DNA of 64,000 bases. Source: an uncultured Parabacteroides sp. (lineage in GTDB: Bacteria > Bacteroidota > Bacteroidia > Bacteroidales > Tannerellaceae). The stretch covers positions 5,678 through 69,677 of the forward strand of contig URZO01000013.1 of NCBI GenBank assembly GCA_900552465.1, given 5' to 3'. Of this stretch, positions 45,074-54,652 are shown one piece after another. The position numbers and the translations under genes were made by a program. The notes beneath the pieces are model-generated. The model saw nothing but the letters and a program-made list of their open reading frames with translations, did no database searches and had not been told where the DNA came from. Positions within the stretch are counted from its first letter, which is position 1. Each line of letters opens with the position of its first letter.

Positions 45074-46765
45074 TCAGTTACCTTTTTGTCTCCTGTCCTG
45101 TTCCCAGGCTTTTGCGACAGCTTCATTAATGTTGCTGCAAATATTTTCCGTTCCGATCTTTTTGTCGAAGCCGGACTTGACAAGTATCTCACGTACCCGT
45201 TCGTTTACGCCGGAAAGGATCATGTGGATATGTTCGGCTTGCGACATGCGGAACAGGCTTTCCAGGTTGTGCAATCCTGTTGAATCCATGAACGGAACCT
45301 TGCGCATACGGATAATACGGATCTTCGGCTTATCACCTATATTGTGCATAATATCATCGAATTTGCTCGCCACACCGAAGAAGAACGGACCGTCGATCTC
45401 ATATACTTCCACACCTTCAGGCAGAGAAAGAACCTCTTCTTCGTGATGAATTTCCCCATCGTCCGAAAGGTCGATCTCATCTTTCACGACAGACACACGG
45501 GTGGTTTCCGCCATACGTTTCATAAAAAGGAACATGGCGATCAGCAGCCCTACTTCGATCGCGATCGTCAGGTCGAAGATAACCGTCAGGAAGAACGTCA
45601 CCAGCAGGACGGACACGTCGCTTTTCGGATTCTTCATAAGCGAACGGAACGTCCGCCATTCACTCATATTGTAGGAAACAATGATCAGGACACCTGCCAG
45701 GCAAGCCATCGGGATATGTTTGGTCAGCGGGCCCAGGAAAAGCAGGATCAACAGCAATACGATTGCATGAATGATGCCGGCCACCGGAGTACGTCCGCCG
45801 TTATTAATATTCGTCATCGTGCGGGCAATCGCACCGGTCACCGGGATACCGCCGAAGATCGGCACAATGATATTGGCCGCTCCCTGGGCAATCAGTTCGG
45901 TGTTGGAATTATGTTTGTCGCCCGTCACACCGTCTGCCACCGTGGCGGAAAGCAGTGATTCGATCGCTCCTAACATGGCGATTGTAAATGCGGAAGGAAG
46001 CAACAGGTTTATTGTCTCCGGATTAAAGCTGATAGGTGCCGGACCGGGTAGGGAAGCATTGATCGTAAAGCGGTCGCCAATCGTCTCGATCCCCGTTATT
46101 CCCAAATGGTAACGCATGACGTATACGATGACTGTCATGGCAATGATCGCAATCAGCGAGCCTGGAATCTTTTTGGAAAACTTAGGCGTGAAGGCTATAA
46201 TCGCAATGCTGACAAGTCCGATCAACAGAGACCATACGTTCATCGTATCGAAATGTTCGAAGTAAACAATCCATTTGGAGATAAAATCAGCCGGAACTTT
46301 GTCTATCGTCAGGCCGAAAAGGTCTTTCATCTGTGTGGTGAAAATCGTCAGGGCGATACCACTGGTAAAACCGACAACAATCGGGTAGGGGATAAACTTG
46401 ATAACTGTGCCCAGTTTCAAAGCTCCCATAATCACCAGGATAATCCCGGCCACTACCGTCGCGATAGCCAGCCCTTCAATCCCGAAATTCTGGATAATCC
46501 CGTATACGATTACGATAAAGGCCCCTGTCGGTCCACCGATCTGTACATTACAGCCACCCAACAGCGATACGATAAACCCGCCGATAATAGCCGTGATCAG
46601 TCCCTTTTCCGGACTAACCCCCGACGCTATACCAAAAGCAATGGCAAGCGGGAGCGCCACGATTCCAACAATAATACCGGCCATCAGGTCGGTCATAAAC
46701 TTTTCCTTCGAGTAGTTTTTCAGTGCCGATAACAGCTTGGGCTGAAAATCAAACCTGTTCTTCAT
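45074..46765 (-). CDS. SulP-family anion transporter with STAS domain
   Basis: A 563-residue inner-membrane transporter of the SLC26/SulP family. Family members move sulfate, bicarbonate or other anions, usually with sodium or protons. Residues about 20-420 hold ten or more hydrophobic helices, starting with the signature FMTDLMAGIIVGIVALPLAIAFGIASG. NVQIGGPTGAFIVIVYGII and the two short halves typical of the fold follow. The C-terminal STAS domain (about 440-555, EGVEVYEIDGPFFFGVASKFDD, IRIIRMRKVPFMDSTGLHNLESL) regulates transport. I chose the start at 46765 (MKNRFDFQPKLL); an upstream in-frame Met at 46804 lies across the -7 promoter element. Confidence 0.95.
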   Translation of the reverse strand: MKNRFDFQPKLLSALKNYSKEKFMTDLMAGIIVGIVALPLAIAFGIASGVSPEKGLITAIIGGFIVSLLGGCNVQIGGPTGAFIVIVYGIIQNFGIEGLAIATVVAGIILVIMGALKLGTVIKFIPYPIVVGFTSGIALTIFTTQMKDLFGLTIDKVPADFISKWIVYFEHFDTMNVWSLLIGLVSIAIIAFTPKFSKKIPGSLIAIIAMTVIVYVMRYHLGITGIETIGDRFTINASLPGPAPISFNPETINLLLPSAFTIAMLGAIESLLSATVADGVTGDKHNSNTELIAQGAANIIVPIFGGIPVTGAIARTMTNINNGGRTPVAGIIHAIVLLLILLFLGPLTKHIPMACLAGVLIIVSYNMSEWRTFRSLMKNPKSDVSVLLVTFFLTVIFDLTIAIEVGLLIAMFLFMKRMAETTRVSVVKDEIDLSDDGEIHHEEEVLSLPEGVEVYEIDGPFFFGVASKFDDIMHNIGDKPKIRIIRMRKVPFMDSTGLHNLESLFRMSQAEHIHMILSGVNERVREILVKSGFDKKIGTENICSNINEAVAKAWEQDRRQKGN

Positions 46766-46793
46766 CTTTCTGCCTGATTGATTAAAAATGCTG

Positions 46794-46801
46794 CAAAGAT
46801 A
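46794..46801 (-). promoter_or_regulatory. -7 promoter element of the SulP gene
   Basis: The minus strand reads TATCTTTG, an exact match to TAnnTTTG, 28 bases upstream of the chosen start. Confidence 0.55.
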
Positions 46802-46913
46802 CAAAAAAAGAAAAAACTATCCTTGGGACGCCGTCCGTTTGTGTCAATACTTGGCAGATGCGAACCTACTACATAAGACTGATCTGAGATTATAACCATC
46901 CGTATGGTTTTGG

Positions 46914-46955
46914 CGTCTCATAGTTATGATTTACCCGAACCATTACTATGAGGCG
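46914..46955. other. Intergenic hairpin in the SulP-rubrerythrin gap
   Basis: CGTCTCATAGT (46914-46924) pairs with ACTATGAGGCG (46945-46955) apart from one G-T pair. The loop has 20 bases. No T run follows. The rest of the 46802-47084 gap contains a G-rich run (about 46967-46980) that shares GGGGGCAGGGGG with the repeat inside the RND-ABC fusion gene. No gene is evident. Confidence 0.5.
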
Positions 46956-47084
46956 GGAAAGTGGAAGGGGGCAGGGGGGCTTATTGTCGTTTTCTTATGG
47001 TAAGTAATGATCAGAGTCGGATATGTACAGTAGTAAAATTATAGATTCTATTTATGTAGTGATAGAAATATTTTACCCCAAGAT

Positions 47085-47117
47085 TTTGCAATCCCTTTGA
47101 ACATTTTCCTACCTTTG
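47085..47117 (+). promoter_or_regulatory. Promoter of the rubrerythrin gene
   Basis: TTTG (47085-47088) and TACCTTTG (47110-47117) are 21 bases apart. Both match the Bacteroides consensus exactly. This is the best-formed housekeeping promoter in the window and predicts a leader of about 50 bases. Confidence 0.75.
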
Positions 47118-47176
47118 AGCGTTATTATTTATAGGCGATCAGACAAACTCATTATTATCTTACATATATTAGCGTT

Positions 47177-47755
47177 ATGGAAAAAAGTATTAAGGGTACT
47201 CGTACCGAGCAGAATCTGCTGAAATCGTTTGCCGGGGAATCTCAGGCAAGAAGTCGTTACACATTCTTTGCAAGCAAAGCTAAGAAAGAAGGGTATGAAC
47301 AAATTGCAGGTGTTTTTGCTGAAACAGCTGAACAGGAAAAAGAACATGCTGAACGTTTCTTCAAGTTCCTGGAAGGCGGAATGGTTGAAATTACAGCTTC
47401 TTATCCGGCCGGCGTGATCGGGACGACTGCTGAAAACCTGGCTGCTGCCGCTGCAGGCGAAAACGAAGAATGGGCTGACCTCTATCCGGCTTTTGCCGAT
47501 ATCGCAGACGAAGAAGGTTTCAAGGAAATCGCTGTCGTTTTCCGTATGATTGCAAAGGTGGAAGCTGAACACGAAAAACGTTACCGCAAGCTGCTGGCTA
47601 ACGTGGAAGCAAACAAGGTATTCGAAAAGGACGAAGCGATCTTATGGCAGTGCCGTAACTGCGGTTTCGTATTCGAAGGCAAGAAAGCTCCGATGAAATG
47701 TCCGGCATGTGCTCACCCGCAGGCTTATTTCGAACCGATGAAACAGAACTATTAA
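47177..47755 (+). CDS. Rubrerythrin
   Basis: A 192-residue cytoplasmic peroxide-scavenging protein. It reduces hydrogen peroxide at a diiron centre with electrons passed through a rubredoxin-like site. The N-terminal ferritin-like four-helix domain (about residues 1-145) carries the iron ligands in [41 protein letters not shown] and EAEHEKRY. The C-terminal rubredoxin-like domain has two CxxC pairs (CRNC and CPAC). The length is typical. It is a single-gene unit with a strong promoter and a strong terminator, in line with the need for fast, high expression when an anaerobe meets oxygen. Confidence 0.97.
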   Translation: MEKSIKGTRTEQNLLKSFAGESQARSRYTFFASKAKKEGYEQIAGVFAETAEQEKEHAERFFKFLEGGMVEITASYPAGVIGTTAENLAAAAAGENEEWADLYPAFADIADEEGFKEIAVVFRMIAKVEAEHEKRYRKLLANVEANKVFEKDEAILWQCRNCGFVFEGKKAPMKCPACAHPQAYFEPMKQNY

Positions 47756-47781
47756 TTATCTTATTAGTTTTTAAATTAGGG

Positions 47782-47821
47782 CGTTCCCTTACAATAATAT
47801 GTTGTAGGGGAACGTTTTTTT
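47782..47821 (+). terminator. Terminator after rubrerythrin
   Basis: A stem of about 13 bp (47782-47794 with 47802-47814, one extra G on the right arm) is followed by seven T. It separates rubrerythrin from the export operon that begins at 47879. Confidence 0.8.
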
Positions 47822-47878
47822 GTGAAATAAACTCTATCTTTAGCCCCACTATTTGTATGAATCTGAATTTACCTGTTG

Positions 47879-48772
47879 ATGAGCATATCGATAAGAAACC
47901 TCAATAAAGTGTATCCGAACGGAAACCACGCGCTGAAAGATGTCAATCTGGAAATACCGACCGGTATGTTCGGGCTGTTGGGCCCTAATGGCGCAGGCAA
48001 ATCGACCCTGATGCGTATCCTTGTTGCACTGATGGAACCGACCTCCGGTGAAGTCGATATCTGCGGCTACGACCTGATGAAGCAGCGGAAAGAGATACGG
48101 GGCATCTTGGGGTATCTTCCGCAGGACTTCCGTTTCTTTGCCAAATATAAAACGTACGAGTTTTTGGACTACGCTGCGCGTCTTTCCGGAATAAACCGTA
48201 AGTCTTTCCGGAAAAAAGCGGTGGATGAGATGCTGGAGAACGTGGGGCTTTTCGACGTGCGCGACCGCTATGCCAACAAGCTGTCGGGAGGTATGAAGCG
48301 TCGTCTGGGGATTGCACAGGCGTTGATCCATCACCCGAAGGTGATTATCGTAGACGAGCCGACTACGGGGCTCGACCCGGAAGAGCGCATCCGTTTCCGT
48401 AACCTGCTGTCGGAAGTCAGTGAGAATGACGTGACGATTATCCTGTCGACGCATATCGTGGGGGATATTTCGAGTACCTGCAACTGTATGGCGCTGATGA
48501 ATCGGGGGGAAGTATCGTTCTTCGGTTCTCCGCAGGATATGTTGAAGCAGGCGGAAGGGAAGGTGTGGCGCATACGGGTGAGTAGTGACGAACTGCATGA
48601 GGTGGATAAACAGTACCCCGTGATCTCGACCATTCCTTCCGGTACGGGTTGGGAAGTGCAGGTGGTGGCCGATGAGGTGCGGGGGTATGAGGCGGAGCCT
48701 TACGCACCTAACCTGGAACATGCCTACGTCTATTATATGGAGAATAAGTTGAACCGGTGGAGAAACGATTAA
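47879..48772 (+). CDS. ABC transporter ATP-binding protein (first gene of the export operon)
   Basis: A 297-residue nucleotide-binding subunit. It has the A-loop Tyr in IRNLNKVYPNG, Walker A GPNGAGKST (about residues 37-45), Q-loop YLPQDFRFF, signature LSGGMKRR, Walker B VIIVDEPTTGLD and switch His in LSTHIVGDI. A C-terminal extension of about 70 residues ends in PNLEHAYVYYME. Its partner is surely the large ABC permease encoded next, 17 bases downstream. The ATPase part of the fusion protein at 58083-62930 is a clear paralogue, sharing MFGLLGPNGAGKSTLMRI and ERIRFRNLL. Start is ATG at 47879. No good promoter is seen; TATCTTTA at 47835-47842 is one base off the -7 consensus. Confidence 0.96.
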   Translation: MSISIRNLNKVYPNGNHALKDVNLEIPTGMFGLLGPNGAGKSTLMRILVALMEPTSGEVDICGYDLMKQRKEIRGILGYLPQDFRFFAKYKTYEFLDYAARLSGINRKSFRKKAVDEMLENVGLFDVRDRYANKLSGGMKRRLGIAQALIHHPKVIIVDEPTTGLDPEERIRFRNLLSEVSENDVTIILSTHIVGDISSTCNCMALMNRGEVSFFGSPQDMLKQAEGKVWRIRVSSDELHEVDKQYPVISTIPSGTGWEVQVVADEVRGYEAEPYAPNLEHAYVYYMENKLNRWRND

Positions 48773-48789
48773 AGGAGGTTGCCTGCGAG

Positions 48790-51700
48790 ATGTCATTTAT
48801 CACAAATATACAATCCGTCGCTAAATACGAAAGTAAGATACTGGTGCGAAGTTGGTTCTTCCGGATCTTCACGCTGCTTGCCGTCGCCTTTTTAGGGTTC
48901 TTCAACTTTGCCATGCTGCTGATGGAGGATAGCGGGGGGCTTTGGTTCGAGAAATCAGTTGCGTCCAATATACCTTATTTTAGTCTGTTGCTGTTGAACA
49001 CGGGGCAGGCGGTGGTGGCTGTCTTTCTCTCGTCCGAGTTCCTGAAGCGGGATAAGAAGCTCGATACGTCCGAAGTCTTTTATGTCCGTCCGCTCAGCAA
49101 TGCGGAATATGTGGTCGGGAAGATATGGGGAAACCTGCGTGTGTTCCTGCTTCTGAATGTGCTGATATTGGGGATTGTGATGGCTTTCAACTTTATGGCG
49201 CCCGGTATTGCAGTCGACTGGCAGGCTTATATCATCTATTTCTTCCTGATCAGCTTGCCGACCCTAATTTTTATTATCGGGCTTTCCATTTTCCTGATGT
49301 TGTTGTTGAGGAATCAGGCGTTGACCTTTATTCTGTTGTTGGGGTATATCGGGTTGACGTTGTTCTATATACAGGATAAATTCTATTATCTGTTCGATTA
49401 TATGGCGTATAACCTGCCGCTGTTCAAATCGACGATTGTCGGGTTCAGCAGTCCGGAGTTAATGTTGAACCACCGGGCTATCTATCTTTTTGCCGGATTG
49501 GGGTTTATCTTCTTTACGATCTTTCTGTTCAAGCGGTTGCCTAATGCCCGGCGGAGCCATTATCCCTGGTTGTTCTTATCCCTCTGTATGTTCGGGGTGG
49601 CGGGGACGGCAGGTTTCCGGCATATACGCCTTATCCTGGAGGAAGGAGAGGTGCGGGCTCTATATACAAGCATCAACAATAAATATGTCCATACGCCGAA
49701 GATGGTGATCGACCGATATGATATTTCGGTGGAACAGAAGCCAGAGTCGATCGAATCGGTTGTCACGATGAAAGGGGCGGTTCTTGCCGCATCCGATGTC
49801 TTTACCTTCTGCCTGAATCCGGGATTGAAGGTGGAAGAGGTAAGGGAAGGGGAGAAGACGCTCGATTTTAAACGGGACAAGCAGATCCTGCTGGTGGATT
49901 TCGGTAGGAAGATAGAGGAGGGGGACACGGTTACGCTCTCGGTACGCTATGCGGGAAGGATAGCGGATAACTTCTGCTACCTGGATATTCCGGCCGAGGT
50001 CTTGCAGGAACCGTATGAGAAAGAACTACTGAAGATAGATAAGAAATATAGTTTCCAGACACCCGACTATGTGCTGTTTACACCCGAGACGTATTGGTAT
50101 CCCCGACCCGGCACAGCATACAGCGACGTGAGTCCGGATTGGCAGCAGACCTATTTCAGCCGTTTCCGGTTGGATGTGAAGACGCTGCCCGGGCTGGTTG
50201 CCGTTTCGCAGTCGGGTAATGCCCCCTATCAGTCCGTCTCGCTGATTATCGGGCGGTATGAGCAGAAGAGCTTCGAGAGCGACAGTACGCTCTATAGTGT
50301 CTGGCATATAAAAGGGCATGACTATTATGAGGCGGCTTTCGATTCGATCCGCGATACGATTCCGGGGCTTGTCCGCAACCAGCGGGACAATCTGGAACGC
50401 ACCTATAAACTGAGCTATCCGTTCGACCGCTTTTCGGTGGTGGAGGTCCCGGCACAATTCTACAGCTATGTCCGTTCCTGGTCGCAGGCGCAGGAGGTTG
50501 TGCAGCCTGAGATGGTTCTTTTCCCCGAAATGGGTTGTATGTTCAATCAGATGGACTTCGTCAGGAACAAGAAAAACCAGTTGAAATGGTCGAAACGAGG
50601 AGGGCGGGAGATTAGTGAGGAGGAAGCGGAGATACGGGTGTTGAACAATTTCCTGTGGATATTCTCGCAGACGGAGGGAAATTATAACTTCTCTTCCGGC
50701 AGCCGGGGCAAGTTCAATATCTCTTCCCAGAGCAATCCTTATCTGCTGTTTCCTGAGCTTTACAATTTCCGGTACAATATCTATTCGTCCGAATGGCCCG
50801 TTACGAACCGCATCATCGAGCTTTACCTGCAGAAGAAAGCCGATAACAACGGTTGGGAGCGGGAGGTTAACGGCATCAGCAATAACGAGAAGGCGAACCT
50901 GCTGATGGAGAAGCAGTCGTTTAAAGAGCTGTTGTCCGATGTCGAACATCGTGATTTGCTGAATAATATTATCAGCCTGAAAGGTTACAGCCTGTTTGCC
51001 CCTGCCGAGGTGAATATCGGGGTCAGTCTGTTCCGCGATTCCCTGTATGCTGTGTTGGGGCGGAATGAGTTTAAGAACATTCGTTTCGAGTCTCTGCTCG
51101 ATACGTTAGGGATGATCAGCCGGTCCGATATCCGTTCGGGTATCTCTGCTTGGGAGCGTCCGACGCCGCTTCCGTTCTATACGGTCGGACAGCCGGAAGT
51201 AACCAAGATTATAAATAAGGGGAAGGAGAGCTTCGTCCTGAAACAGTCGGTCACCAATAATTCCGATTACGACGGGATGCTCCAGCTCGATATACAGGCC
51301 AGGGGCAATGGTCCGGATATCGATCCGCGTACCAGCCGGAAACTTCCGCTTGCCGCCCATCAGACCAAACTGTTGGTAACCGTTTGGGAGGATGCGCCTC
51401 TTCAGGTGGATGTCAATACGCTGATATCCGGCAACCTGCCGAATGTGTTGAACCTGCCTATCACCAATATCCCGGAAGAACGAGAGCGGGCGATCGACAC
51501 GGAAGGAGATTTTATCGTTCAGGACTTTTCTCCCGAGGCGGAAGGAGAGGTGATCGTCGATAATGAAGATGCGCTTTTCTCCCTGTCCGAACCGGCTGTT
51601 GTCGGGCTGCTGCCCAAATGGCTCGATAAGGTGGAAGACACCTCCTTCAAGTATGCCGGCGTTTCTCCCTGGCGTGCTCCGCTTCAGTGGACGGCGACGA

Positions 51701-52062
51701 CGAATGCGGCTTATTACGGCCGCTATATCCGTTCCGCTTATGTCATCAAGAGCGGTAACGGGAGCCAGACGGCAACCTGGAAAGTGCCTGTCCCGGCTGC
51801 CGGGCAATATGATGTCTATTATTATGTTTCCAAGGATAACGAATTGAAATATAATAAACAGGCCGGCGGGGAATACCACTTCAAGGTGGCCTATGATGAG
51901 GAGAGCGAAGATGCGTATATAGATTTGAAGAAGGCGAATGAAGGCTGGGAGCCTTTAGGGGCTTACTACTTCAGCGGCGATACGATCCGGATCACCCTCA
52001 CGAACGAGTGCAAGCTCCGGAGTGTAACGGCCGATGCGGTCAAAATAGTAAAACGATATTAA
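48790..52062 (+). CDS. ABC permease fused to M1-like and golvesin-like extracytoplasmic domains
   Basis: A 1090-residue membrane protein. About seven hydrophobic helices in residues 20-275 form an ABC-2-type permease (RSWFFRIFTLLAVAFLGFFN, YIIYFFLISLPTLIFIIGLS). A large extracytoplasmic region follows. Its middle resembles the M1 aminopeptidase fold (FDRFSVVEVPAQFYSYVRSW, then VVQPEMVLFPEMG), but no HExxH zinc motif is present, so it should be inactive as a peptidase. The last 140 residues look like a golvesin-type beta-sandwich (WTATTNAAYYGRYIRSAY, VPAAGQYDVYYYVSKD). A perfect AGGAGG (about 48773-48778) precedes the ATG at 48790, rare in this genome, and decides this start over a GTG at 48757. 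Confidence 0.85.
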   Translation: MSFITNIQSVAKYESKILVRSWFFRIFTLLAVAFLGFFNFAMLLMEDSGGLWFEKSVASNIPYFSLLLLNTGQAVVAVFLSSEFLKRDKKLDTSEVFYVRPLSNAEYVVGKIWGNLRVFLLLNVLILGIVMAFNFMAPGIAVDWQAYIIYFFLISLPTLIFIIGLSIFLMLLLRNQALTFILLLGYIGLTLFYIQDKFYYLFDYMAYNLPLFKSTIVGFSSPELMLNHRAIYLFAGLGFIFFTIFLFKRLPNARRSHYPWLFLSLCMFGVAGTAGFRHIRLILEEGEVRALYTSINNKYVHTPKMVIDRYDISVEQKPESIESVVTMKGAVLAASDVFTFCLNPGLKVEEVREGEKTLDFKRDKQILLVDFGRKIEEGDTVTLSVRYAGRIADNFCYLDIPAEVLQEPYEKELLKIDKKYSFQTPDYVLFTPETYWYPRPGTAYSDVSPDWQQTYFSRFRLDVKTLPGLVAVSQSGNAPYQSVSLIIGRYEQKSFESDSTLYSVWHIKGHDYYEAAFDSIRDTIPGLVRNQRDNLERTYKLSYPFDRFSVVEVPAQFYSYVRSWSQAQEVVQPEMVLFPEMGCMFNQMDFVRNKKNQLKWSKRGGREISEEEAEIRVLNNFLWIFSQTEGNYNFSSGSRGKFNISSQSNPYLLFPELYNFRYNIYSSEWPVTNRIIELYLQKKADNNGWEREVNGISNNEKANLLMEKQSFKELLSDVEHRDLLNNIISLKGYSLFAPAEVNIGVSLFRDSLYAVLGRNEFKNIRFESLLDTLGMISRSDIRSGISAWERPTPLPFYTVGQPEVTKIINKGKESFVLKQSVTNNSDYDGMLQLDIQARGNGPDIDPRTSRKLPLAAHQTKLLVTVWEDAPLQVDVNTLISGNLPNVLNLPITNIPEERERAIDTEGDFIVQDFSPEAEGEVIVDNEDALFSLSEPAVVGLLPKWLDKVEDTSFKYAGVSPWRAPLQWTATTNAAYYGRYIRSAYVIKSGNGSQTATWKVPVPAAGQYDVYYYVSKDNELKYNKQAGGEYHFKVAYDEESEDAYIDLKKANEGWEPLGAYYFSGDTIRITLTNECKLRSVTADAVKIVKRY

Positions 52063-52102
52063 TTAGTAGATACGATACATGATGCAAAGAGAGTTACTAT
52101 CC

Positions 52103-53578
52103 ATGAAAAAGATGCTGCTGACGGGCCTTGCCTGCCTGAGCCTGTCGGTCCCTTCCTACGGGCAGATCGCGCTGACGATCGAGAAGGCGATGGATATTGC
52201 GGAAGAGAACAGCCCTTCCCTGCGTCGTTCCCACATGAACCTGGAACGCTACCAGCAGAACCTGATTGCACAGCGGGCCTCCTTGAAATCGAGGTTCTCG
52301 CTGAACCTTAATCCGGTGGACTATAGCAAGAGCCGTAGTTTCGACAACCGTCTGTCGCAATGGTACACCAATGAGAAGTTCGGTACGAGCGGGACGTTCC
52401 AGGTCGACCAGCCGATCTTGTGGACGGATGGTGTCCTTTCGCTGATCAACCGCTTCGGGTGGCAGGACAACAACTCCAATATAGACGGGACGAAGACCAG
52501 CAACAAGGCTTTCAGTAACGACCTCTATCTGCAACTCTCGCAGCCTATCTTTACTTACAATAAACGGAAGATGGAACTGCAACAGATCGAATATGACTAC
52601 GAGAATGCCAATATCAGCTATGCCCTGCAACGGCTCAATACGGAGAAAGACATCACTCAGCAGTTCTATTCCGTCTATATGGCGCAAAGCCAGTTGGCCA
52701 TTACAAAGGAAGAACTGACTAACGCACAGCAGAGCTATGATATCATCAAGAATAAGGTCGAAGCCGACCTGGCCGCCCGCGATGAACTGTTCCAGGCGGA
52801 GGTAAACTTAGCATCCGCCCGTTCCTCCATGGAAGAGCAGCAGGTTTCGCTCGAAAACGCGAAAGACCAGCTGAAGCAGACGTTGGGGATGAACCTGGAC
52901 GAAGACCTGATGGTCTTTGCCGAAGTACAGATCAAGCCGGTGGAGGTGAACCTGGAAAAGGCGATCCAGCATGGTCTCGAATCGCGCCTCGAACTTCGTC
53001 AGCGGGAGATCGAGAGCAAGGAACTGGCTTTCGACATGATCAAGACAAAGGCGTTGAACGAATTTAAGGGCGATATCTCGCTTTCGTTCGGTCTGATCGG
53101 TGATAACCGCCACCTGGACCAGATCTATAACAATCCGACGCAGAACCCCCGTGTCGCGATCACCTTCTCCGTCCCTATCTTCGACTGGGGAGAAAAGAAA
53201 GCCCGTGTCAAGGCGCAGGAGGTAGCCCAGAAGATCAACCAGCTGGAATTTCACGAAGACAAGGTGAGCATCGAGCTGAATATCCGTCAGACCTGGCGCA
53301 GCTTGGAGAACCTGCTTTCGCAGATCAAGATCGCTGAACAGAACGTGTTGAACGCCCAGCGTACCTACGACCTGAACCTGACCCGTTACCGCGAAGGCGA
53401 TATCACCGGTATGGACATGAATCAGTTCCAGACGCAGCTTTCCAATAAGAAGATTGCTTACACGCAATCGCTTATCAACTATAAAATCGAATTGTTGAAC
53501 CTCAAGATACTTTCCCTCTACGACTTCGAGCACGATGTGGCTGTTGTTCCGATGAAAGATTTAATAACGAAAAAATAA
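52103..53578 (+). CDS. TolC-family outer-membrane efflux channel
   Basis: A 491-residue outer-membrane factor. The signal peptide covers residues 1 to about 20 (SVPSYGQ). Two TolC-type repeats follow, rich in long amphipathic helices (ALTIEKAMDIAEENSPSLRRSHMNLERYQQN, NLEKAIQHGLESRLELRQREIESKELAFD) with beta-strands for the barrel between them (FTYNKRKMELQQIEYDYENAN). The protein forms a trimeric tunnel that lets inner-membrane pumps export to the outside. I chose the start at 52103 because it opens directly on the signal peptide; ATG codons at 52079 and 52082 are also in frame. It lies 40 bases after the permease gene and 6 bases before the adaptor gene. Confidence 0.93.
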   Translation: MKKMLLTGLACLSLSVPSYGQIALTIEKAMDIAEENSPSLRRSHMNLERYQQNLIAQRASLKSRFSLNLNPVDYSKSRSFDNRLSQWYTNEKFGTSGTFQVDQPILWTDGVLSLINRFGWQDNNSNIDGTKTSNKAFSNDLYLQLSQPIFTYNKRKMELQQIEYDYENANISYALQRLNTEKDITQQFYSVYMAQSQLAITKEELTNAQQSYDIIKNKVEADLAARDELFQAEVNLASARSSMEEQQVSLENAKDQLKQTLGMNLDEDLMVFAEVQIKPVEVNLEKAIQHGLESRLELRQREIESKELAFDMIKTKALNEFKGDISLSFGLIGDNRHLDQIYNNPTQNPRVAITFSVPIFDWGEKKARVKAQEVAQKINQLEFHEDKVSIELNIRQTWRSLENLLSQIKIAEQNVLNAQRTYDLNLTRYREGDITGMDMNQFQTQLSNKKIAYTQSLINYKIELLNLKILSLYDFEHDVAVVPMKDLITKK

Positions 53579-53584
53579 ACGGTT

Positions 53585-54646
53585 ATGAAGCACTATAATA
53601 CAATCCTTGTTTCTCTTTCGCTGTCAGCTGTTTTACTGGCCGGTTGTAACAACAAGCCGCAAAACACGCAGAACGATATTGCAACCCCTGTCTCCGTGAT
53701 GGAACTCAAGAAAGGTTCTATCAGCAAGTTAGTCAATACCACCGGGACGGCACAGCCTACCTACGGCGTTACCCTCAATTCCGAGATGAGCGGCCTCTAT
53801 AAGTTACAGACGAACCCGCGTACCGGTAAGCCCTTTAAGTTGGGTGATCTCGTTTCGAAAGGGCAACTGATCGTCCGCCTCGAAGACAAAGAGTATGAGA
53901 ACGGCATTGCGATCGACGCCAAAGAACTGAGCCTCGAAATAGCCGAGCAGGAGCAGGTAAAGCAGAAAGCTCTTTACGAGAAGGGCGGCGTGACCCTTAG
54001 CGAGATGCGCAACACGGAGGTAAAGGTGACGAACGCCCGCTACGACTTCGAGAACGGTAAGCTCAATCTGGAAAAGATGAACATCACGGCTCCCTTCGAC
54101 GGTGTGATTGTCGACCTGCCGCATTATACGTCCGATGTCCGGATCGAGCAGGGAAAACCGGTTGTCGGCATCATGGATTATGCCCGTATGTATATGGACA
54201 TCAACCTGCCGGAAAGCGCTATCGGATATGTGAAGGCGGATCAGCCGGTCCGTATCACCCACTATACTTTGCCGGAAGATACGATCAAAGGGGTGATCAG
54301 CGAACTGTCGCCGGCTATCAGCTCCGAGACCCGTACCTTCAAGGGAAAGATACTGATCCAGAACGACGACCTCAAACTTCGTCCCGGAATGTTCGTCAAG
54401 GCGGATATCATCGTCAACAAGGCGGACAGTGCCATTATCATCCCGAAAGATGTGATCCAGTCCAACCGCCGTACCAAATACGTTTATATCGTTGAAAAGA
54501 ACACCGCCCTGCTTCGGGAACTGAAGACCGGCCTCGAAGACGACAAGAACATCCAGGTCCTGGAAGGCCTGAAGGAAAACGACAACTTAGTGGTGAAAGG
54601 CTTCGAGACGTTGAAGGAGAATGCGAAGGTAAAAGTACAGAAGTAA
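53585..54646 (+). CDS. RND efflux periplasmic adaptor lipoprotein
   Basis: A 353-residue membrane-fusion protein anchored by lipid (lipobox LAGC, Cys21). It links the inner-membrane pump to the TolC channel. After the signal are the barrel-sandwich (lipoyl) half (YGVTLNSEMSGLYKLQTNPRTG), an alpha-helical hairpin (about residues 105-150, AKELSLEIAEQEQVKQKALYEKGGVTLSE), the second lipoyl half (APFDGVIVDLPHYTSDV), a beta-barrel domain and a membrane-proximal domain (LKTGLEDDKNIQVLEGLKENDNLVVKG). The length is normal. One adaptor is encoded for two RND pumps, so it probably serves both. Confidence 0.95.
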   Translation: MKHYNTILVSLSLSAVLLAGCNNKPQNTQNDIATPVSVMELKKGSISKLVNTTGTAQPTYGVTLNSEMSGLYKLQTNPRTGKPFKLGDLVSKGQLIVRLEDKEYENGIAIDAKELSLEIAEQEQVKQKALYEKGGVTLSEMRNTEVKVTNARYDFENGKLNLEKMNITAPFDGVIVDLPHYTSDVRIEQGKPVVGIMDYARMYMDINLPESAIGYVKADQPVRITHYTLPEDTIKGVISELSPAISSETRTFKGKILIQNDDLKLRPGMFVKADIIVNKADSAIIIPKDVIQSNRRTKYVYIVEKNTALLRELKTGLEDDKNIQVLEGLKENDNLVVKGFETLKENAKVKVQK

Positions 54647-54652
54647 GGCGTT

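Noticed and set aside
44886..45446. Plus-strand frame of 186 codons overlapping the SulP gene end
   Set aside because: Most of it is antisense to the STAS domain of SulP, and it crosses the SulP terminator.
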